Made by a program: the position numbers and the translations under genes. From contig NZ_CP090640.1 of the NCBI RefSeq assembly GCF_029633825.1, positions 2,542,001-2,606,000 on the forward strand: a stretch of DNA of 64,000 nucleotides, in the 5' to 3' direction. Origin of the DNA: Burkholderia contaminans. GTDB lineage: Bacteria > Pseudomonadota > Gammaproteobacteria > Burkholderiales > Burkholderiaceae. Below are positions 8,869 to 19,491 of the stretch, one piece after another; the stretch's first letter is position 1; each line of letters begins with the position of its first letter. The notes beneath the pieces were generated by a model that did not search any database, was not told where the DNA came from, and was given only the letters and a program-made list of their open reading frames with translations.

Positions 8869-10089
8869 ATGGCGCGGGCAATGGCGAAGCGACGGGCAAT
8901 GCGGCCGGCGCGGCGCGTCGGCGCGGCACTCGCGCTGGCGGTGGCGATGACGTGCGCGGCGGCCGGGATGGCCACGCGCGCGCAGGCCGCGGGAGCCGGT
9001 GCGGCCGACGCGGGATGCAGCGCGGCGTGGCCGCGCTGGGACGCGTTCAAGCGCGATTTCATCTCGGCCGACGGCCGCGTGATCGACGTCGGCTCGGACG
9101 ATTCACGCACGGTATCGGAGGGGCAGGCGTATGGACTTTTCTTCGCGCTGGTCGCGAACGACCGGCGCATGTTCGACACGATCCTCGCATGGACCGAGAA
9201 CAATCTCGCGCAGGGCGACCTGAGCGCGCACCTGCCCGCGTGGCTGTGGGGCCGCGCGCCCGACGGCGCGTGGCGCGTGCTCGACGCGAACGCGGCGTCG
9301 GACGCCGACCTGTGGATCGCGTATGCGCTCGTCGAGGCCGGGCGGCTGTGGCACGAACGCAGCTACACGGCGCGCGGCACGCTGCTCGCGAAGCGCGTGC
9401 TCGACGTCGAGACGGCGACCGTGCCGGGCCTCGGCCTCACGCTGCTGCCCGGGCCGACGGGGTTCAAGCTCGCCGACGGCCAGTGGCGCGTGAACCCGAG
9501 CTATTCGCCGCCGCAGGTGATCCGTGCGCTCGGCGCGCGCCTGCCCGACGACAAGCGCTGGGCCGCGCTCGCCGCCAGCACCGGCCGCGTGCTGCTCGAC
9601 ACCGCACCGAAAGGCTTCTCGCCGGATTGGGCGCTGTATCGCGCGGGCACGGGTTTCGGGCCCGATCGCGACACGCATGCGGAGAGCGCGTACAACGCGA
9701 TCCGCGTGTATCTGTGGGCCGGCATGCTCGACCGCGCCGATCCGCTCGCCGCGCCGCTGCTCGCGCGTTTTGCGCCGTTCGCCGACTACATCGCCGCGCA
9801 TGGCGCGCCGCCGGAGAGGGTCGACACGACAACCGGCGTCGCCGGGCCGAACGACGGCAACGGCGGGTTCTCGGCGGCGGCCGTGCCGTTCCTCGACGCA
9901 CGCGGCCAGCGCGCGCTCGCGGATGCCCGAGCGGCGCGTGTCGATACGCTCGCGCGCCAGTCGCCGCCCGGTTACTACACGAGCGTGCTGACGCTGTTCG
10001 GGCTCGGCTGGCGCGACGGGCGCTACCGGTTCGGCGCGGACGGCACGCTCGACGCCCGCTGGGGAGGCCGCTCGTGCGCCGCCCGCTGA
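8869..10089 (+). CDS. bcsZ: Periplasmic endo-1,4-beta-glucanase BcsZ (GH8)
   Basis: This family 8 glycosidase trims cellulose in the periplasm during secretion. A basic N-terminus and hydrophobic core ending near AQA (about residue 40) form a signal peptide. Conserved acids appear as E84 in SEGQAYG and D147 in ADLWIAYAL, at the spacing seen in BcsZ. The 406-residue length is slightly above the usual 370 because of a long leader; in-frame ATGs at codons 5 and 11 are possible alternative starts. It overlaps the GTG proposed for bcsC by 16 bases, consistent with coupled translation. Confidence 0.92.
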   Translation: MARAMAKRRAMRPARRVGAALALAVAMTCAAAGMATRAQAAGAGAADAGCSAAWPRWDAFKRDFISADGRVIDVGSDDSRTVSEGQAYGLFFALVANDRRMFDTILAWTENNLAQGDLSAHLPAWLWGRAPDGAWRVLDANAASDADLWIAYALVEAGRLWHERSYTARGTLLAKRVLDVETATVPGLGLTLLPGPTGFKLADGQWRVNPSYSPPQVIRALGARLPDDKRWAALAASTGRVLLDTAPKGFSPDWALYRAGTGFGPDRDTHAESAYNAIRVYLWAGMLDRADPLAAPLLARFAPFADYIAAHGAPPERVDTTTGVAGPNDGNGGFSAAAVPFLDARGQRALADARAARVDTLARQSPPGYYTSVLTLFGLGWRDGRYRFGADGTLDARWGGRSCAAR

Positions 10090-13000
10090 AGCGCGCCGCG
10101 CCGCACGTCGCGGGATTCGCGTGGCTCGCGTCGTCGGTGTGCGCGGCGGCGCCGGGCACCGCCGCGGACGTGCCGATGGCGAACCCGCGGCGCCGGCGAC
10201 AGCCGCGTCCGCCGATGCGCAGCGTCAGCTCGACACCGCGCGGATGTGGGGCGCCAAGCATCGTGACGACCTGGCGCGCGATGCCCTGCGCAAGGGGCTG
10301 CTGATCGCGCCGGGCGATCCCGAGCTGCTGGCCGAACAGGTGCGCGTGCTGTTGCGGCTCGGCGACGCGAAAGGCGCGCAGGCGTCGCTCGCGCGCCTGC
10401 AGGCGCAGTCGCCGAATGCGCCCGCCACGCGGCGGGTGGCTGACGAGTACCGCGTCGCGACGAGCGGGCGCGGCGAGATGGCGCAGATCCGCCTGCTCGC
10501 GCGCAGCGGCCGTGCCGACGAGGCAGCCCGGCGGATCGTCGCGCTGTTTCCGAACGGCGCGCCGTCGGGTGCACTCGGCGCCGAGTACTACCAGATCGTG
10601 TCGAATGCGCCGGGCGGACGCGAGCCGGCGATCGCCGCGCTGCGCCGCGCGGTCGCGGCCGATCCGAAGGACACGAGCGCGGCGATGGCGCTCGCGCGGC
10701 TTTTGAACCAGCGCGCCGACACGCGGCCCGAGGCGAACCGGATCGCACGGGCGCTCGCGAAGCGCACCGACGCCGATCATACGGAGGCGATGGCGCTGTG
10801 GCGGCGCGTGCTGCAGTCGGCCGGCAGCGATCCCGCGTATCTCGAAGCGCTGCATGCCTATCTCGTGCTCGTGCCGGACGATACCGAATTCGTCGATCGC
10901 GTCGCGGAACTGGATCGCCAGCGCGACGCGCAGCGCCAGCTCGAACGCAATCCCGACTACATTGCGCAGCAGCGCGGCCTGCAGGCGCTCGCGCGCGGCG
11001 ACACGGCCGGCGCCGATCCGCTGCTCACGCGCGCCGCGCGGACGCGGGCGGACGACGCCGACGCGATCGGCGGGCTTGGCCTGCTGCGCCTGCGCGAAGG
11101 GCGGCACGACGAAGCGCGCACGTTGTTCACGCGCGCCGCAACCCTTTCGACCGACCAGCGCGGCAAATGGCGGGGCCTCGCGCGCACCGCGCAGTTCTGG
11201 GGCTGCTCGCACAAGGCCGCGCGGCGGCCGCGGCAGGCCGTCCGCAGGACGAAGAACGCGCCGCACGCGCGGCACTCGCGATGCAGCCGGGCAGCCCGGA
11301 CGCGAAGCTGCAGCTTGCCGACGCGTTGCTCGCGCAGCGCGACTGGGCGCGCGCGGAGCCGTTGCTGCGCGAGTTGCTGGCCGCGCGTTCGCCGGACCTC
11401 GCGGCCGTGCGCGGCACGGCCACGCTGTACGAGAACACCGGCCGCGCGGACCAGATCGGCCCGCTGCTCGACGCACTGCAAGGCCGCGTGACGGGCCGCG
11501 ACGATCGGCGCACGCTCGACGGCCTGCGTGCCGACCTGCTCGCGAACGGGCGCGTGCGCTCGCCGACAAAGGCGAACGCGGGCCCGCCGCGCAGCGCTAC
11601 GAAGCGGCCGTGCGCGCGGCGCCGGACGCGCCGTGGACGCGCTTCGCACTCGCACGCCTCTATCGCGACATGGGGCTGCCGCAGCTCGGCCGCACGGTGA
11701 TGGACGACGGGCTTGCGCAAGGCGCGACGCCCGAGATGCGCTATGCAACCGCGCTGTACCGCAATTCGCTCGACGACGTCGCGGGTGCGCAGGCCGCGCT
11801 CGCGCCGGTCGACGATGCGCACCGTTCGGACGGGATGCGCGCGCTCGCGCGCAAGCTCGACGCGCAAAAGCGCGCTGGCCGACGCACGCGGTGCGCTCGC
11901 GCGCGGCGACCGCACGGCGTTTGCCGCGTCGCTCGCGCAGGCGCAGGCGAGTGCGCCGGACGATCCCGACATGCTCGCCGCGATCGGCGCGCAGTGGATC
12001 GACGCGGGCGAACCCGAGCGCGGCCTCGCGCCGCTGCACGACTGGATCGCCGCGCACCCGCGCGAAGCCGACGCGGACGTGCGGCTGCGCTACGGCGACC
12101 TGCTCGGCAGCGCGGGGCGCGACGACGCGCTTGCCGCGTGGCTCGACACGCTGCGCCGGGAGCCGTCGCTTACCCCCGCTCAGACGGCGAGGATCGAGGA
12201 CCAGTCGCTGCGGCTCGTGCTGCGGCAGACGGACGACGCGATCGCGCAGCAGGACTACGCGCAGGCGCGCAAGCGGCTCGATCGCGCGAGCCCGGCCGGC
12301 CACGCGGACACGCGCTATGCGCTCGAACTGGCCGATCTCGAACGCGCGCAAGGCCATTACGATGCGGCGCGCGCCGCGCTTGCGCCGGTCGTCGCGCGCA
12401 TGCCGGACGATGCGGATACGCAGCTCGCGCTGGCCCGCATCGACGAGGACAGCGGCAACCGGGCCGCGGCGCTTGCACGCGTGCAGGCGGTGCTCGCCCG
12501 CACGCCGGACGACGACGTCGACACGCAACTGTCGGCCGTGCGTCGCCTGAATGCGCTGCGGCGTCCGGACGAAGCCGGGCAGGTGACCGACCGGCTGCAT
12601 GCCGCGTATCCGTCGCGCCCCGATGTGACGGTCGCGGCCGGCCGCGTGGCCGAGGCGCAGGGGCGCTATGACGATGCGGCGTCGCTGTACCGGATGTCGC
12701 AGGCGCAGGAGCGCGCGACGGGCGTGAGCCCGGGCCGTGATGGACTGACGCCCGCACAGGCCGCGTTCGCGGATCTCCAGCAGCGGCGCAATCCCGAGAT
12801 CGAAACCGGCTGGATGCCCGCATACAAGTCGGGCGACGAAGGCATCTCGTCGTATCGCGCGCAGCAGGTGCCGATCTACATCCAGATGCCGATCCGCTAC
12901 GACGGGCACGTGTTCGCGCAGATCGATACCGTGCATCTCGACCCGGGCACGCTCGACACGAGCAACCCGAACGCGTATTCGCTCAGCACGTTCGGCAGCT

Positions 13001-13953
13001 ACGCGGCGCTCAAGGCGCAGAACGCGCTGACCCCCGCATCGATCGCGAATCCGCCGGGCTCGCTGCACCAGACGGCCACCGGCGTCGCGCTCGGCGCCGG
13101 CTATCTGACCGACGCATGGCGCTTCGATCTCGGCACGTCGCCGCTCGGTTTCCCCGTGCATTACCTGGTCGGCGGCGTGCGCTATCGCTTCGACGCGGGC
13201 CCGGCCAGCTTCTCGGTGAATGCGTCGCGGCGGCCGGAAACGAGCAGCGTGCTGTCGTACTCGGGGATGCGCGACCCTTGGACGGGCGCGGTCTGGGGCG
13301 GCGTGCGCCGCGACGGCGTGAACCTGCGCGCGTCGGTCGACGTCGGCCGCACGAACCTGTTCGCGGAACTCGGCGCGGGCGTGCTGTCCGGCCGCAACGT
13401 CGAACGCAACGCGGAAGTCACGCTGCGCACGGGCTTCACGGTGCCCGTGTACGAGCGCGCGACGATGAAGGTCAGCACCGGGCTCGTCGGCAACGCGTGG
13501 CACTACGCGGAGAACCTGCGCTACTACACGTACGGGCAGGGCGGTTACTACAGCCCGCAACGCTACCTGTCGCTCGGCGTGCCGATCGAATGGGCGGGGC
13601 GGCACGATGCGCTGTCGTGGGACCTCACCGTCACGGGCGGGATCTCGAACAGCTACGAGAAGGATTCGCTGTATTACCCGATGTCGGCGGACCAGCGGGC
13701 CGCGCAGGTGGCGGCCGGGTTCGTGTACGCGGGCAGCTCGACGCGCGGCGTGTCGTTCTCGTACGGGATCAACGGGATCGTCGAGTACCGCGTGAACCCG
13801 CACCTGAGCGTGGGCGCGCAGCTGAAGGTCGACCGGTCGCACGACTACGCGCCGAGTTCGGCGCTCGTGTACCTGCGCTATGCGTTCGACGCGCGCGCGC
13901 AACGCAGCTGGCTCGTCACGCCGACGCCGGTGCGGCTTTATTCGGATTACTAG
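10074..13953 (+). pseudogene. bcsC: Cellulose export outer-membrane protein BcsC, four frame disruptions
   Basis: BcsC is the TPR scaffold and outer-membrane pore for cellulose. The likely GTG at 10074 gives a signal-like N-terminus; the TPR region spans about 10.2-12.7 kb, and the BcsC C-terminal barrel runs from EIETGWMPAYKSG to the stop at 13953. The frame changes at four points: near 10178-10181 (one G short), in GGGG at 11199-11202 (one G short), near 11554-11557 (one G short) and in AAAA at 11866-11869 (one A extra). Correcting each by one base gives continuous, family-like TPR protein of about 1,290 residues. Only the last segment (11.87-13.95 kb) is a long uninterrupted frame. Codon bias is intact throughout, so this is either very recent decay or sequencing error. 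Confidence 0.85.
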
Positions 13954-13970
13954 GTTACCAGGGGAACGCC

Positions 13971-15938
13971 GTGAATACGGAACTCGATGCCACTCGTCCC
14001 GCGCTCGGCACCGCCGGCCTGCTGGGCCGCCTGCGTGCGCTGCTGGGCACGGGGCCGGCCGGCGGCCGCGCCGGCACGGTGAGCCGGCTCGCGATCGACG
14101 GCTTGCCCGATACGTGGACGCAACTGGAAGCCGGCGGCCTGTACGCAATCTATGCGGCCGGCGGCACGCCGGCCTGCGATGCGCTCGTGTGGGAAAGCGC
14201 GCGACAGGCGCGCACGCGCGACGTGACGGTCGTCCTCGCACGCGACGCGGTGCACGTCGCCGAACAGATGCAGGCGCGCGGCTTTGCAGGCGGCGCGCAG
14301 CCGGCCGGCTGGCCGCGCAACCTGAACGTGCTGGCGATGCCGCCGGTGACCGAGCCGGCCGGCGGTGACGGTGCCAACGCCGGCGTGATTGCCGACGCAC
14401 CGCGCCGCGCGGCGCCGGGTCCGTTCGCACGGCTGACCGGCGGCCTGCGCGCGCTGAAGCGCTACGGTTTTCGCGCGCGCTCGCTGTATTTCATCGAGGG
14501 CGCGCAGCGCTGGTTCAGCTGGGACGACCCGATCGCGCTCGCCGACGAGGCGCACGCACTCGCCGACTGGTGCCGCACGCGCCGGATCGCGCTGGTGCTG
14601 CTGCTCGATCCCGAAGCGACCCGTGCGGGCGGTGAAGCGCGCTCCGACGATGCGCCGCTCGTCCGCGATGCGGATCGCACGCCGCGCAGCGGTTTCCACG
14701 GTATCTGCTCGGGCGTCGCGCAGTTGCAGCGCACGCACGGCGAGCTGCTGTGGGTCGTCGATTTCTGGCGGGCGGGCGACACGCTAGCGGCCGGCGAAGT
14801 GCGGCCGCTGCGCTTCGCGCCGGGCGGCCGTCTGTCGGCGAACGTCGACGGCGGCGCGACCGAGCCCGCGCACCGGATGAAGATCGCGAGCGACGAGGAT
14901 CGCGTCGTCGTCAGCCGCGCGGTGCTCGAAGGCACGAACCGCGCGCCGGACGGCTGGGAGATCGTCGAAGACAACGCGGCCGTCGTCGCCGCATGCGCGC
15001 ATGCGCAGGCGGCTACCGCGGTGCTCGTGTTCCGCTCGCATGCGCAGCTCGAAGCGTTGTGCGCAGAGGTTCACGCGCTGCGCCGGCAGTGCGGCGGTGC
15101 GCTGAAGATCGCGGTCGTCGAGCGCGGCGAAGTGCTGCGCCAGCAGTTCGAGGTGCTCGTGCTGAGCGTCGGCGCGAGCCGCGTCGTCGCGCGCGATTTG
15201 CCGGTGTCGCGCATGCAGGCCGCCGTGCACGCGTTGCGCGGCCAGCTCTATGCGCGGCCCGTCGCGGCCGACTATCGTGCGGCGCTCGCGGCCGCGCTCG
15301 GCGATTCGGTGCTCGGCTACCTGCCGGTCGGCGCGTTCTGCCTGCGGATTCGCGCGGTGCTCGATCGCGGCGCCGTGCTCGCGCTGCCGCACACGCTCGC
15401 GAAGATCGCGCTGCTGCCGGGCGTGTCGCACGTCGACGCGTTGCGCCATTGCAAGCCGCGCCGCGCGGGCGACGTCGTGACGGCCGATGCCGCGCACCTG
15501 TACGTGTTCCTGTTCGCATGCGAACCGGCCGATGCGGAGGACGCGCTCGCGCGCATCTTCGACGTGCCGGTCGACACGCTGTCCGACCGCGTCGTATGCC
15601 TCGGGCACGGCAGCATCGACACCGAGCTCAATGCGCTGAAGGCGGAGAACCGGCGCGCGCCGATTGCCGACTACAGTGACCTGTTCGCGGCCACGCAGCC
15701 GGCGGGCGCGACGCGTACATCGCCCGCGCGCACCGACCTCGGCGCGGCGTTGCCCGACGCGAGCGAAGTGAGCCGCGCGATCGACGCGATCGATACGATC
15801 GTCGCGCTCGAGGCGATCGGTGCGACACCGACGGCCGCGGCTGTCGATGCATCGGCGCCGGAACCCGTCATTTCCGCCGCGCGCAAGCGCAGCGCCGTCC
15901 GCAGCGCGATGCCGCTGCGCAAGGAGGGAGTCGCATGA
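13971..15938 (+). CDS. bcsE: c-di-GMP-binding cellulose biosynthesis protein BcsE
   Basis: BcsE is a cytosolic c-di-GMP sensor that boosts cellulose output and binds BcsF at the membrane. The protein (655 residues) shows the degenerate ATPase-like N-terminal and REC-like middle organisation expected. RAGD at 498-501 is the RxGD I-site of the GIL domain that binds c-di-GMP. Translation begins at GTG 13971 with a GGGG ribosome site eight bases upstream; no ATG fits the domain start. A Pro/Ala-rich tail follows residue 570. Its stop overlaps the bcsF start in ATGA. Confidence 0.88.
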   Translation: MNTELDATRPALGTAGLLGRLRALLGTGPAGGRAGTVSRLAIDGLPDTWTQLEAGGLYAIYAAGGTPACDALVWESARQARTRDVTVVLARDAVHVAEQMQARGFAGGAQPAGWPRNLNVLAMPPVTEPAGGDGANAGVIADAPRRAAPGPFARLTGGLRALKRYGFRARSLYFIEGAQRWFSWDDPIALADEAHALADWCRTRRIALVLLLDPEATRAGGEARSDDAPLVRDADRTPRSGFHGICSGVAQLQRTHGELLWVVDFWRAGDTLAAGEVRPLRFAPGGRLSANVDGGATEPAHRMKIASDEDRVVVSRAVLEGTNRAPDGWEIVEDNAAVVAACAHAQAATAVLVFRSHAQLEALCAEVHALRRQCGGALKIAVVERGEVLRQQFEVLVLSVGASRVVARDLPVSRMQAAVHALRGQLYARPVAADYRAALAAALGDSVLGYLPVGAFCLRIRAVLDRGAVLALPHTLAKIALLPGVSHVDALRHCKPRRAGDVVTADAAHLYVFLFACEPADAEDALARIFDVPVDTLSDRVVCLGHGSIDTELNALKAENRRAPIADYSDLFAATQPAGATRTSPARTDLGAALPDASEVSRAIDAIDTIVALEAIGATPTAAAVDASAPEPVISAARKRSAVRSAMPLRKEGVA

Positions 15939-16153
15939 TTGCCGAAATCGTCATCGGTTTCATCGTCGGCATCGTGATCGCGGTGCCGGTGTGGATCGTC
16001 GCGCAGCACCTCGGCATCGGCCGCGGTTTTCATGCGCCGCGCGGCATCGACCGGCGTGACGCGGTGCCCTGCGAACTCGTGCCTGTCGCGCTGCGCGGGC
16101 GGCTGCTGCCCGATGCGGAGCGCGGCGAGCGTGGCAGCGAGGCGGCCCGATGA
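15935..16153 (+). CDS. bcsF: Membrane peptide BcsF
   Basis: A 72-residue protein has one N-terminal membrane helix (about residues 3-25) and a basic cytosolic tail. In E. coli, BcsF recruits BcsE to the inner membrane; position between bcsE and bcsQ, size and topology all support the same role here. It is joined to both neighbours by ATGA overlaps (15935-15938 and 16150-16153). The tail is longer and more charged than the E. coli version, and sequence identity is too low in this class to be decisive alone. Confidence 0.75.
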   Translation: MIAEIVIGFIVGIVIAVPVWIVAQHLGIGRGFHAPRGIDRRDAVPCELVPVALRGRLLPDAERGERGSEAAR

Positions 16154-16930
16154 AGACGATCGCCATTACGTCGACGACGGGCGGCGCAGGCCGCACGACG
16201 CTCACGGCCGCGCTCGCGGTGCTGCTCGCGCGCCGCGGCCGGCCGGTCGTCGCCATCGAATTCGATGCACAGAACCTGATGGGCGCGACGCTCGGCCTCG
16301 ACTCGCTGGCCGAGCATGGCCTCGCGCAGAGTGTTGCTCGGCGGCGGCGAGCCGTGGCATGCGCATACCTGGCGCAACGCCGACGGCGTGCTGTTCGTCC
16401 CGTACGGGCAGGTCGATGCGGCCGGCGCCGCCGCGTGCGATGCGCGGCTCGCGGCCGATCCTGCGTGGCTGTCGCGCGCGCTCGACGAGATCGGGCTGCC
16501 GGCCGACGGTGTCGTGCTGATCGACACCGCGCGCTATCCGTCGACGCAGGCCGAACAGGCGATTCGCCGCGCGGACCTGACGCTCGTCGTCGTGCCGCCC
16601 GAGCCGACCGCGTGTGCGACGACGGCGGCGCGGCTCGGTGCGCTGCGCGCCGGCGGCGGCGAGCTGCAGATCGTCGTGAACCGGCTGAATCCGGCGCGCG
16701 ACATGCAGCGCGACGCGCTCGGCATGCTGCGCGCGGTCGCGGGGCCGACGTCGATGCTCGAGCAGCGCATCCACGTCGATGCGGCCGTGCCCGAAGCGCT
16801 CGCGCGCGGCAGCTGGATCTTCGACGACGCGCCGTATTCGCAGGCGTCGCACGACCTGAACGGCGTCGCGAACTGGGTCGATACGTGGCTGGCGGCAGGC
16901 GCCGCCGGTCGCCGTGGAGCGGCGCGATGA
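16150..16930 (+). pseudogene. bcsQ: MinD/ParA-type ATPase BcsQ, frameshifted
   Basis: BcsQ places and is needed for the cellulose synthase complex. The first frame gives a MinD-like P-loop (TTGGAGRTTL; the usual Lys is Arg) up to about residue 60. The remaining protein, including LLGGGEPWHAH and the VVVPPEPTACATT region, lies one frame over and ends at 16930. The break is at about 16328-16334. A two-base loss in AGAGTG, or one added base, would explain it; restoring GC gives the join AQSVLLGGGEPW. With the repair the protein is about 260 residues, normal for BcsQ. The original frame stays open into bcsA, so uncorrected translation could yield a nonsense-linked BcsA fusion. The stop overlaps the bcsA start (ATGA). 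Confidence 0.82.
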
Positions 16931-19464
16931 ACGCGGGCTTCGCGCTGCGCCTGCGTGCGCTCGGCCGTCGTGCGGCCGACTGGCTCGCGCGCGGCATCGG
17001 GTTGCCGGCGCAACGCACGCTGGTCGACTGGGTCGTGCGGCTGTTCTTCCATGCGCCGCCGCCGGGCCGGCCGGATCACGTGCGCCGCTGGGTGCGCGTC
17101 GCGTCCCTGCGGCTCGCGCAGGAGTGGGGCGTGCTGCAGCCGCTCAGCCCGCGCGAATGGCTGTGGCGCGCGATCGTGCGTGCGCCGCGTGCGGCGGACG
17201 GCCGGCCCGCGCGCGATCCGCTCGCGTGGTTCGACAAGTATGTCGTGCCGGTTTACGTGGCCGGGCGCGCGGTCGGCCGACGCATCGATGCGATGCTCGC
17301 GCGCCTGCCGTGGGTGCGCTGGGGCGGCTGGCTCGATGCGCGTGCGAACGGCGTCGGCCGGCGCCGCTGGCTCGCGCCGCTGCTGCTGGTCGCCGGCGCG
17401 CTGCTGTGGGCCGCGGCCGGGATGTCGCCGCTGATGCCGGGCGCGCAGTTCGCGTTCTTCGCGATCGTCGCGGTGCTGGCGCTCGCGCTGCGCCGCCTGC
17501 CGGGCCATCTGCCGACGCTCGCGCTCGCGTCGCTCGCACTGCTCGCGACGTTGCGCTACATGTGGTGGCGCACCTCGCAGACGCTCGATTTCCGCAGCCC
17601 GGTCGAGGCCGTCGCCGGCTACCTGCTGTACGGCGCGGAAGCCTATACGTGGATGATCCTGCTGCTGGGCTTCGTGCAGACCGCCTGGCCGCTCGACCGG
17701 CCGATCGTGCCGCTGCCCGACGATCCCGACACCTGGCCGACCGTCGACATCTACATCCCGACCTACAACGAGCCGCTGTCGGTCGTGAAGCCGACCGTCT
17801 TTGCCGCGCAGAGCATCGACTGGCCGAGCGCGAAGCTGCGCGTGTATCTGCTCGACGACGGCAAGCGCCCCGAATTCGAGGCGTTTGCGCGCGCGGCCGG
17901 CATCGACTACGTGACGCGCGACGACAACCGCCACGCGAAGGCCGGCAACATCAACCGCGCGCTGCCGAAGACGCATGGCGAATACATCGCGATCTTCGAC
18001 TGCGATCACGTGCCGACGCGCTCGTTCCTGCAGACCACGATGGGCGTGTTCCTGCGCGACCCGAAGTGCGCGCTCGTGCAGACGCCGCACCATTTCTTCT
18101 CGCCCGATCCGTTCGAGCGCAACCTCGGCACGTTCCGCGAGATCCCGAACGAGGGCAACCTGTTCTACGGCCTCGTGCAGTCGGGCAACGACCTGTGGAA
18201 CGCGACGTTCTTCTGCGGCTCGTGCGCGGTGCTCAAGCGCAGCGCGCTGGAAGAGGTGGGCGGCGTCGCGGTCGAGACCGTGACCGAGGATGCGCACACG
18301 GCGCTCAAGCTGCACCGGCGCGGCTATACGTCGGCGTACCTGCCGACCGTGCAGGCGGCAGGCCTCGCGACCGAAAGCCTCGCGGGCCACGTGAAGCAGC
18401 GCACGCGCTGGGCGCGCGGGATGGCGCAGATCTTCCGCATCGACAACCCGTTCCTCGGGCGCGGGCTTGGCCTCATCCAGCGGATCTGCTACGGCAACGC
18501 GATGCTGCACTTCTTCTACGGGATTCCGCGGCTGGTGTTCCTGACGATCCCGCTCGCGTACCTGTTCTTCCACCTGTACTTCATCAACGCATCGGCGCTC
18601 GCGCTCGCGAGCTACGTGATCCCGTATCTCGTGCTCGCGAACGTCGCGAACTCGCGGATGCAGGGGCGCTACCGCCATTCGTTCTGGGCCGAAGTCTACG
18701 AGTCGGTGCTCGCGTGGTACATCGCGCTGCCGACCACCGTCGCGTTCTTCAGCCCGAAGCACGGCAAGTTCAACGTGACCGACAAGGGCGGCAAGATCGA
18801 CGAAGGCTACGTCGACTGGTCGACGTCGAAGCCGTACCTGGTGCTGTTCGGGCTGAACGTGCTCGCGATCCTCGCCGGCCTGTGGCGGCTCGCGGTCGAC
18901 CAGGGCGACGAGGCATCGACGATCCTGATCACGCTCGGGTGGACCGTGTACAACCTCGCGATGCTCGGCGCGGCGCTGGCCGTGGCGCGCGAAACCAGGC
19001 AGGTGCGCGTCACGCACCGGATCGCGATGCGCGTGCCGGCCATGCTGCTGCTCGCCGACGGCTCGACGGCCGCGTGCTTCACGAGCGACTACTCGACCGG
19101 CGGCCTCGGCCTCGAAGCGGTGCCGGGGCTCCCGCTTGCCGTCGGCGACACGCTGACGGTGTGCGTGACGCGCGGCGACCGGCCGTTCCCGTTCCCGGTG
19201 CGCGTGAGCCGCGTGACGCCGACCCATGTCGGCGTGAGCTTCGACGAACTCACGCTCGAACAGGAGCGCCAGCTTGTGCAATGCACGTTCGGCCGCGCGG
19301 ACGCGTGGCTCGACTGGAATGAAGGCCAGCGGGTCGACACGCCGCTCGGCGGGCTGAAGGAAGTGTTGCGGATCGGCCTCGACGGCAACGTACGGATGTG
19401 GAAGGGTGCGGCGCGCGGCCTGCTGGCCATGCTGGCGCCGAAACTCGATCGGGCGCGCGACTGA
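16927..19464 (+). CDS. bcsA: Cellulose synthase catalytic subunit BcsA (UDP-forming)
   Basis: BcsA polymerises UDP-glucose into beta-1,4-glucan and pushes it through its own membrane channel. Helices surround a family 2 glycosyltransferase core with all key motifs: DDG (310-312), DCD (358-360), TED (453-455) and QRTRW (491-495). The C-terminal PilZ domain has RVTHR (694-698) and DYSTGG (721-726), the c-di-GMP-binding pair that releases the gating loop. The 845-residue size is typical. ATG 16927 overlaps the bcsQ stop and gives the proper N-terminus; the much longer open frame upstream is bcsQ shadow. All catalytic residues look intact. Confidence 0.96.
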   Translation: MNAGFALRLRALGRRAADWLARGIGLPAQRTLVDWVVRLFFHAPPPGRPDHVRRWVRVASLRLAQEWGVLQPLSPREWLWRAIVRAPRAADGRPARDPLAWFDKYVVPVYVAGRAVGRRIDAMLARLPWVRWGGWLDARANGVGRRRWLAPLLLVAGALLWAAAGMSPLMPGAQFAFFAIVAVLALALRRLPGHLPTLALASLALLATLRYMWWRTSQTLDFRSPVEAVAGYLLYGAEAYTWMILLLGFVQTAWPLDRPIVPLPDDPDTWPTVDIYIPTYNEPLSVVKPTVFAAQSIDWPSAKLRVYLLDDGKRPEFEAFARAAGIDYVTRDDNRHAKAGNINRALPKTHGEYIAIFDCDHVPTRSFLQTTMGVFLRDPKCALVQTPHHFFSPDPFERNLGTFREIPNEGNLFYGLVQSGNDLWNATFFCGSCAVLKRSALEEVGGVAVETVTEDAHTALKLHRRGYTSAYLPTVQAAGLATESLAGHVKQRTRWARGMAQIFRIDNPFLGRGLGLIQRICYGNAMLHFFYGIPRLVFLTIPLAYLFFHLYFINASALALASYVIPYLVLANVANSRMQGRYRHSFWAEVYESVLAWYIALPTTVAFFSPKHGKFNVTDKGGKIDEGYVDWSTSKPYLVLFGLNVLAILAGLWRLAVDQGDEASTILITLGWTVYNLAMLGAALAVARETRQVRVTHRIAMRVPAMLLLADGSTAACFTSDYSTGGLGLEAVPGLPLAVGDTLTVCVTRGDRPFPFPVRVSRVTPTHVGVSFDELTLEQERQLVQCTFGRADAWLDWNEGQRVDTPLGGLKEVLRIGLDGNVRMWKGAARGLLAMLAPKLDRARD

Positions 19465-19491
19465 CGCGGCGCTCATCATGGAGTGGGTTAG

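Noticed and set aside
10180..11870. Programmed ribosomal frameshifting as the explanation for the bcsC breaks.
   Set aside because: There are four changes in both directions within 1.7 kb with no slippery heptamer and pseudoknot layout, and homologues are unbroken; indels are simpler.
10957..14430. Long antisense open frame across bcsC and bcsE.
   Set aside because: Mirror of the high-GC third-position pattern; Arg-rich and without domains.
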